From assembly GCA_032622095.1 (NCBI GenBank), contig CP136063.1:80393980-80457979 (forward strand): a DNA stretch of 64,000 bases, written 5' to 3'. Below, piece after piece: positions 56,601 through 64,000 of the stretch. This DNA comes from Siphonodentalium dalli (Eukaryota; Mollusca; Scaphopoda; Gadilida; Siphonodentaliidae). The notes beneath the pieces are model-generated. The model searched no databases and had not been told where the DNA came from. It saw nothing but the letters and a program-made list of their open reading frames with translations. The stretch's first letter is position 1, and every line of letters starts with the position of its first letter. The position numbers were made by a program, and so were the translations under genes.

Positions 56601-59600
56601 CCACGAACATATCAGGCATGTCATTGTGGTCAACACATCATCCCTATTTACAATTTAACCCCACGCAGCTGGATTTCTAGAGCACGAGGTCAGCACGGGT
56701 CCCGACATATTCGTCGTGATTTCATATAAATTGGCATTTCTACCTAATTTCGAGGTACCAGGACACTCTACAGAGATATCCCTCCACATTAGTTGATGCA
56801 TATGTGTAGAGAGTGTGACCGCTGGTAGTGGAAAACCATCCCACGCAGTTGAAATTTGGTAAAAACAGGTCATCACGGACTTCAATACGTCTATGTACAA
56901 ACCGAACATTATCGCTAGTATGGCCCGTTTTTAGGGCTCCAGGACACCACACACGCATAACCCACGAACATAACAGGCATGTCATTGTGGTCAACACATC
57001 ATCCCTATTTACAATTTAACCCCACGCAGCTGGATTTCTAGAGCACGAGGTCAGCACGGGTCCCGACATATTCGTCGTGATTTCATATAAATTGGCATTT
57101 CTACCTAATTTCGAGGTACCAGGACACTCTACAGAGATAACCCTCCACATTAGTTGATTCATATGTGTAGACAGTGTGACCGCTGGTAGTGTAAAGCCGC
57201 CCCACGCAGTTGAAATTTGGTAAAAACAGGTCATCACGGACTTCAATACGTCTATGTACAAACCGAACATTATCGCTATATTATGGCCCGTTTTTAGGGC
57301 TCAAGGACACCACGCACGCATAACCCACGAACATATCAGGCATGTCATTGTGGTCAACACATCATCCCTATTTACAATTTAACCCCACGCAGCTGGATTT
57401 CTAGAGCACGAGGTCAGCACGGGTCCCGACATATTCGTCGTGATTTCATATAAATTGGCATTTCTACCTAATTTCGAGGTACCAGGACACTCTACAGAGA
57501 TATCCCTCCACATTAGTTGATGCATATGTGTAGAGAGTGTGACCGCTGGTAGTGGAAAACCACCCCACGCAGTTGAAATTTGGTAAAAACAGGTCATCAC
57601 GGACTTCAATACGTCTATGTACAAACCGAACATTATCGCTAGTATGGCCCGGTTTTAGGGCTCCAGGACACCACACACGCATAACCCACGAACATAACAG
57701 GCATGTCATTGTGGTCAACACATCATCCCTATTTACAATTTAACCCCACGCAGCTGGATTTCTAGAGCACGAGGTCAGCACGGGTCCCGACATATTCGTC
57801 GTGATTTAATATAAATTGGCATTTCTACCTAATTTCGAGGTACCAGGACACTCTACAGAGATATCCCTCCACATTAGTTGATGCATATGTGTAGAGAGTG
57901 TGACCGCTGGTAGTGGAAAACCACCCCACGCAGTTGAAATTTGGTAAAAACAGGTCATCACGGACTTCAATACGTCTATGTACAAACCGAACATTATCGC
58001 TAGTATGGCCCGTTTTTAGGGCTCCAGGACACCACACACGCATAACCCACGAACATAACAGGCATGTCATTGTGGTCAACACATCATCCCTATTTACTAT
58101 TTAACCCCACGCAGCTGGATTTCTAGAGCACGAGGTCAGCACGGGTCCCGACATATTCGTCGTGATTTCATATAAATTGGCATTTCTACCTAATTTCGAG
58201 GTACCAGGACACTCTACAGAGATAACCCTCCACATTAGTTGATTCATATGTGTAGACAGTGTGACCGCTGGTAGTGTAAAGCCGCCCCACGCAGTTGAAA
58301 TTTGGTAAAAACAGGTCATCACGGACTTCAATACGTCTATGTACAAACCGAACATTATCGCTATTATGGCCCGTTTTTAGGGCTCCAGGACACCACACAC
58401 GCATAACCCACGAACATATCAGGCATGTCATTGTGGTCAACACATCATCCCTATTTACAATTTAACCCCACGCAGCTGGATTTCTAGAGCACGAGGTCAG
58501 CACGGGTCCCGACATATTGGTCGTGATTTCATATAAATTGGCATTTCTACCTAATTTCGAGGTACCAGGACACTCTACAGAGATAACCCTCCACATTAGT
58601 TGATTCATATGTGTAGACAGTGTTACCGCTGGTAGTGTAAAGCCGCCCCACGCAGTTGAAATTTGGTAAAAACAGGTCATCACGGACTTCAATACGTCTA
58701 TGTACAAACCGAACATTATCGCTAGTATGGCCCGTTTTTAGGGCTCCAGGACACCACACACGCATAACCCACGAACATAACAGGCATGTCATTGTGGTCA
58801 ACACATCATCCCTATTTACAATTTAACCCCAAGCAGCTGGATTTCTAGAACACGAGGTCAGCACGGGTCCCGACATATTCGTCGTGATTTCATATAAATT
58901 GGCATTTCTACCTAATTTCGAGGTACCAGGACACTCTACAGAGATAACCCTCCACATTAGTTGATTCATATGTGTAGACAGTGTGACCGCTGGTAGTGTA
59001 AAGCCGCCCCACGCAGTTGAAATTTGGTAAAAACAGGTCATCACGGACTTCAATACGTCTATGTACAAACCGAACATTATCGCTATTATGGCCCGTTTTT
59101 AGGGCTCCAGGACACCACACACGCATAACCCACGAACATATCAGGCATGTCATTGTGGTCAACACATCATCCCTATTTACAATTTAACCCCACGCAGCTG
59201 GATTTCTAGAGCACGAGGTCAGCACGGGTCCCGACATATTCGTCGTGATTTCATATAAATTGGCATTTCTACCTAATTTCGAGGTACCAGGACACTCTAC
59301 AGAGATAACCCTCCACATTAGTTGATTCATATGTGTAGACAGTGTGACCGCTGGTAGTGTAAAGCCGCCCCACGCAGTTGAAATTTGGTAAAAACAGGTC
59401 ATCACGGACTTCAATACGTCTATGTACAAACCGAACATTATCGCTATATTATGGCCCGTTTTTAGGGCTCCAGGACACCACACACGCATAACCCACGAAC
59501 ATATCAGGCATGTCATTGTGGTCAACACATCATCCCTATTTACAATTTAACCCCACGCAGCTGGATTTCTAGAGCACGAGGTCAGCACGGGTCCCGACAT

Positions 59601-62600
59601 ATTCGTCGTGATTTCATATAAATTGGCATTTCTACCTAATTTCGAGGTACCAGGACACTCTACAGAGATATCCCTCCACATTAGTTGATGCATATGTGTA
59701 GAGAGTGTGACCGCTGGTAGTGGAAAACCACCCCACGCAGTTGAAATTTGGTAAAAACAGGTCATCACGGACTTCAATACGTCTATGTACAAACCGAACA
59801 TTATCGCTAGTATGGCCCGTTTTTAGGGCTCCAGGACACCACACACGCATAACCCACGAACATAACAGGCATGTCATTGTGGTCAACACATCATCCCTAT
59901 TTACAATTTAACCCCACGCAGCTGGATTTCTAGAGCACGAGGTCAGCACGGGTCCCGACATATTCGTCGTGATTTCATATAAATTGGCATTTCTACCTAA
60001 TTTCGAGGTACCAGGACACTCTACAGAGATAACCCTCCACATTAGTTGATTCATATGTGTAGACAGTGTGACCGCTGGTAGTGTAAAGCCGCCCCACGCA
60101 GTTGAAATTTGGTAAAAACAGGTCATCACGGACTTCAATACGTCTATGTACAAACCGAACATTATCGCTATTATGGCCCGTTTTTAGGGCTCCAGGACAC
60201 CACACACGCATAACCCACGAACATAACAGGCATGTCATTGTGGTCAACACATCATCCCTATTTACAATTTAACCCCACGCAGCTGGATTTCTAGAGCACG
60301 AGGTCAGCACGGGTCCCGACATATTCGTCGTGATTTCATATAAATTGGCATTTCTACCTAATTTCGAGGTACCAGGACACTCTACAGAGATAACCCTCCA
60401 CATTAGTTGATTCATATGCGTAGACAGTGTGACCGCCGGTAGTGTAAAGCCGCCCCACGCAGTTGAAATTTGGTAAAAACAGGTCATCACGGACTTCAAT
60501 ACGTCTATGTACAAACCGAACATTATCGCTATATTATGGCCCGTTTTTAGGGCTCCAGGACACCACACACGCATAACCCACGAACATATCAGGCATGTCA
60601 TTGTGGTCAACACATCATCCCTATTTACAATTTAACCCCACGCAGCTGGATTTCTAGAGCACGAGGTCAGCACGGGTCCCGACATATTCGTCGTGATTTC
60701 ATATAAATTGGCATTTCTACCTAATTTCGAGGTACCAGGACACTCTACAGAGATATCCCTCCACATTAGTTGATGCATATGTGTAGAGAGTGTGACCGCT
60801 GGTAGTGGAAAACCACCCCACGCAGTTGAAATTTGGTAAAAACAGGTCATCACGGACTTCAATACGTCTATGTACAAACCGAACATTATCGCTAGTATGG
60901 CCCGTTTTTAGGGCTCCAGGACACCACACACGCATAACCCACGAACATAACAGGCATGTCATTGTGGTCAACACATCATCCCTATTTACAATTTAGCCCC
61001 ACGCAGCTGGATTTCTAGAGCACGAGGTCAGCACGGGTCCCGACATATTCGTCGTGATTTCATATAAATTGGCATTTCTACCTAATTTCGAGGTACCAGG
61101 ACACTCTACAGAGATAACCCTCCACATTAGTTGATTCATATGTGTAGACAGTGTGACCGCTGGTAGTGTAAAGCCGCCCCACGCAGTTGAAATTTGGTAA
61201 AAACAGGTCATCACGGACTTCAATACGTCTATGTACAAACCGAACATTATCGCTATATTATGGCTCGTTTTTAGGGCTCCAGGACACCACGCACGCATAA
61301 CCCACGAACATATCAGGCATGTCATTGTGGTCAACACATCATCCCTATTTACAATTTAACCCCACGCAGCTGGATTTCTAGAGCACGAGGTCAGCACGGG
61401 TCCCGACATATTCGTCGTGATTTCATATAAATTGGCATTTCTACCTAATTTCGAGGTACCAGGACACTCTACAGAGATATCCCTCCACATTAGTTGATGC
61501 ATATGTGTAGAGAGTGTGACCGCTGGTAGTGGAAAACCATCCCACGCAGTTGAAATTTGGTAAAAACAGGTCATCACGGACTTCAATACGTCTATGTACA
61601 AACCGAACATTATCGCTAGTATGGCCCGTTTTTAGGGCTCCAGGACACCACACACGCATAACCCACGAACATAACAGGCATGTCATTGTGGTCAACACAT
61701 CATCCCTATTTACAATTTAACCCCACGCAGCTGGATTTCTAGAGCACGAGGTCAGCACGGGTCCCGACATATTCGTCGTGATTTCATATAAATTGGCATT
61801 TCTACCTAATTTCGAGGTACCAGGACACTCTACAGAGATAACCCTCCACATTAGTTGATTCATATGTGTAGACAGTGTGACCGCTGGTAGTGTAAAGCCG
61901 CCCCACGCAGTTGAAATTTGGTAAAAACAGGTCATCACGGACTTCAATACGTCTATGTACAAACCGAACATTATCGCTATATTATGGCCCGTTTTTAGGG
62001 CTCAAGGACACCACGCACGCATAACCCACGAACATATCAGGCATGTCATTGTGGTCAACACATCATCCCTATTTACAATTTAACCCCACGCAGCTGGATT
62101 TCTAGAGCACGAGGTCAGCACGGGTCCCGACATATTCGTCGTGATTTCATATAAATTGGCATTTCTACCTAATTTCGAGGTACCAGGACACTCTACAGAG
62201 ATATCCCTCCACATTAGTTGATGCATATGTGTAGAGAGTGTGACCGCTGGTAGTGGAAAACCACCCCACGCAGTTGAAATTTGGTAAAAACAGGTCATCA
62301 CGGACTTCAATACGTCTATGTACAAACCGAACATTATCGCTAGTATGGCCCGGTTTTAGGGCTCCAGGACACCACACACGCATAACCCACGAACATAACA
62401 GGCATGTCATTGTGGTCAACACATCATCCCTATTTACAATTTAACCCCACGCAGCTGGATTTCTAGAGCACGAGGTCAGCACGGGTCCCGACATATTCGT
62501 CGTGATTTAATATAAATTGGCATTTCTACCTAATTTCGAGGTACCAGGACACTCTACAGAGATATCCCTCCACATTAGTTGATGCATATGTGTAGAGAGT

Positions 62601-64000
62601 GTGACCGCTGGTAGTGGAAAACCACCCCACGCAGTTGAAATTTGGTAAAAACAGGTCATCACGGACTTCAATACGTCTATGTACAAACCGAACATTATCG
62701 CTAGTATGGCCCGTTTTTAGGGCTCCAGGACACCACACACGCATAACCCACGAACATAACAGGCATGTCATTGTGGTCAACACATCATCCCTATTTACTA
62801 TTTAACCCCACGCAGCTGGATTTCTAGAGCACGAGGTCAGCACGGGTCCCGACATATTCGTCGTGATTTCATATAAATTGGCATTTCTACCTAATTTCGA
62901 GGTACCAGGACACTCTACAGAGATAACCCTCCACATTAGTTGATTCATATGTGTAGACAGTGTGACCGCTGGTAGTGTAAAGCCGCCCCACGCAGTTGAA
63001 ATTTGGTAAAAACAGGTCATCACGGACTTCAATACGTCTATGTACAAACCGAACATTATCGCTATTATGGCCCGTTTTTAGGGCTCCAGGACACCACACA
63101 CGCATAACCCACGAACATATCAGGCATGTCATTGTGGTCAACACATCATCCCTATTTACAATTTAACCCCACGCAGCTGGATTTCTAGAGCACGAGGTCA
63201 GCACGGGTCCCGACATATTGGTCGTGATTTCATATAAATTGGCATTTCTACCTAATTTCGAGGTACCAGGACACTCTACAGAGATAACCCTCCACATTAG
63301 TTGATTCATATGTGTAGACAGTGTTACCGCTGGTAGTGTAAAGCCGCCCCACGCAGTTGAAATTTGGTAAAAACAGGTCATCACGGACTTCAATACGTCT
63401 ATGTACAAACCGAACATTATCGCTAGTATGGCCCGTTTTTAGGGCTCCAGGACACCACACACGCATAACCCACGAACATAACAGGCATGTCATTGTGGTC
63501 AACACATCATCCCTATTTACAATTTAACCCCAAGCAGCTGGATTTCTAGAACACGAGGTCAGCACGGGTCCCGACATATTCGTCGTGATTTCATATAAAT
63601 TGGCATTTCTACCTAATTTCGAGGTACCAGGACACTCTACAGAGATAACCCTCCACATTAGTTGATTCATATGTGTAGACAGTGTGACCGCTGGTAGTGT
63701 AAAGCCGCCCCACGCAGTTGAAATTTGGTAAAAACAGGTCATCACGGACTTCAATACGTCTATGTACAAACCGAACATTATCGCTATTATGGCCCGTTTT
63801 TAGGGCTCCAGGACACCACACACGCATAACCCACGAACATATCAGGCATGTCATTGTGGTCAACACATCATCCCTATTTACAATTTAACCCCACGCAGCT
63901 GGATTTCTAGAGCACGAGGTCAGCACGGGTCCCGACATATTCGTCGTGATTTCATATAAATTGGCATTTCTACCTAATTTCGAGGTACCAGGACACTCTA
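50640..64000. repeat. 361-363-bp satellite array with higher-order repeat structure (continues past the window)
   Basis: About 36 head-to-tail monomers follow a partial first unit. Taking CCCCACGCAGCTGG as the start, monomers begin at 50869, 51230, 51593, 51954, 52315 and so on; 363-bp forms have gctatattatgg in place of gctattatgg. Each monomer is two related halves (CCCCACGCAGCTGG… and CCCCACGCAGTTGA…, 180 and 181 bp), still alignable around ccaggacac. Monomers fall into two classes: one with gattcatatg and gtaaagccgcc, the other with gatgcatatg, gagagtg and ggaaaacc. Private variants recur at 3,257 and 4,701 bp, showing higher-order blocks. The conserved 63-, 84-, 85- and 114-codon frames inside monomers are a consequence of repetition. 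Confidence 0.97.
55572..60272. repeat. 4,701-bp higher-order repeat block (13 monomers)
   Basis: This block is followed from 60273 to the window end by a second copy with the same order of variants. Examples: the G in 'tttagcccc' (56295 and 60996), 'ctcaagg' (57300 and 62001), 'cccggtttt' in one monomer (starts 57383 and 62084), 'gatttaatat' in the next, 'catattggtcg' with 'gttaccgc', then 'ccaagcagctgg' with 'tagaacacg'. I found no difference between the copies at the sites I compared, so the duplication is recent. Confidence 0.9.

Noticed and set aside
50640-64000. Dozens of conserved 63-114-codon open frames in the satellite, some overlapping on both strands
   Set aside because: They repeat with the 361-363-bp monomer, and conservation is explained by array homogenisation. 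Frames on opposite strands are equally conserved and none resembles a protein family.
50640-64000. CRISPR-like array
   Set aside because: The repeats are contiguous 361-bp monomers without unique spacers, in a eukaryotic genome.

Overview
The window is eukaryotic nuclear DNA, AT-rich and intron-bearing. It comes from a marine invertebrate, most likely a mollusc. That placement is an inference. It rests on the metazoan form of the one host gene and on the style of the interspersed repeats (tandem units carrying 'cataactct' and 'gttatcatccgg', and tracts of 'ccgtccgtc' type), which I associate with mollusc genomes. No species can be named from the sequence.

Host gene content is low. The only host gene I can support is the 3' end of a transportin-1 (karyopherin beta-2) orthologue on the + strand: coding exons at 1820-1895, 4739-4913 and 5679-5786, then an apparent 3'UTR intron (5800-6790) and a 3'UTR exon from 6791. 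The exons join in phase and give the conserved last ~119 residues. The rest of the gene lies upstream of the window.

From about 7 to 50 kb the window is a graveyard of mobile elements, mostly short non-autonomous DNA transposons with readable ends. They include: TTAA-flanked (piggyBac-like) MITEs in several families, some made of nested palindromes; hAT-like elements with 8-bp target duplications (14550-14987, 15298-15981); a near-perfect palindromic family with CAGT ends; a pogo/Tigger-like element that keeps only its CENP-B-type DNA-binding domain (45563-46552); a PIF/Harbinger-like deletion derivative with a decayed transposase N-terminus (36247-37156); a decayed P-element-like transposase on the minus strand (31593-33676); and two decayed non-LTR reverse transcriptase fragments (25915-26475 minus, 48905-49985 plus). 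Several insertions are nested and give a relative age order. Tandem repeats include a 21-bp minisatellite (14338-14472), an inverted 27-bp minisatellite about 0.95 kb long (26988-27945), a ~163-bp satellite (34600-36240) and a ~165-bp repeat block (42170-43085).

From about 50.3 kb to the end the window is one satellite array. The monomer is 361-363 bp and is itself an ancient dimer of two ~180-bp halves. About 36 monomers are arranged in a clear higher-order repeat: a 13-monomer, 4,701-bp block and a related 9-monomer, 3,257-bp block recur with the same private variants. This resembles a centromeric or pericentromeric array and is the most interesting feature here. The array's left edge is preceded by an (AT)n tract, CGCGATCG palindromes and a 138-bp tandem duplication.
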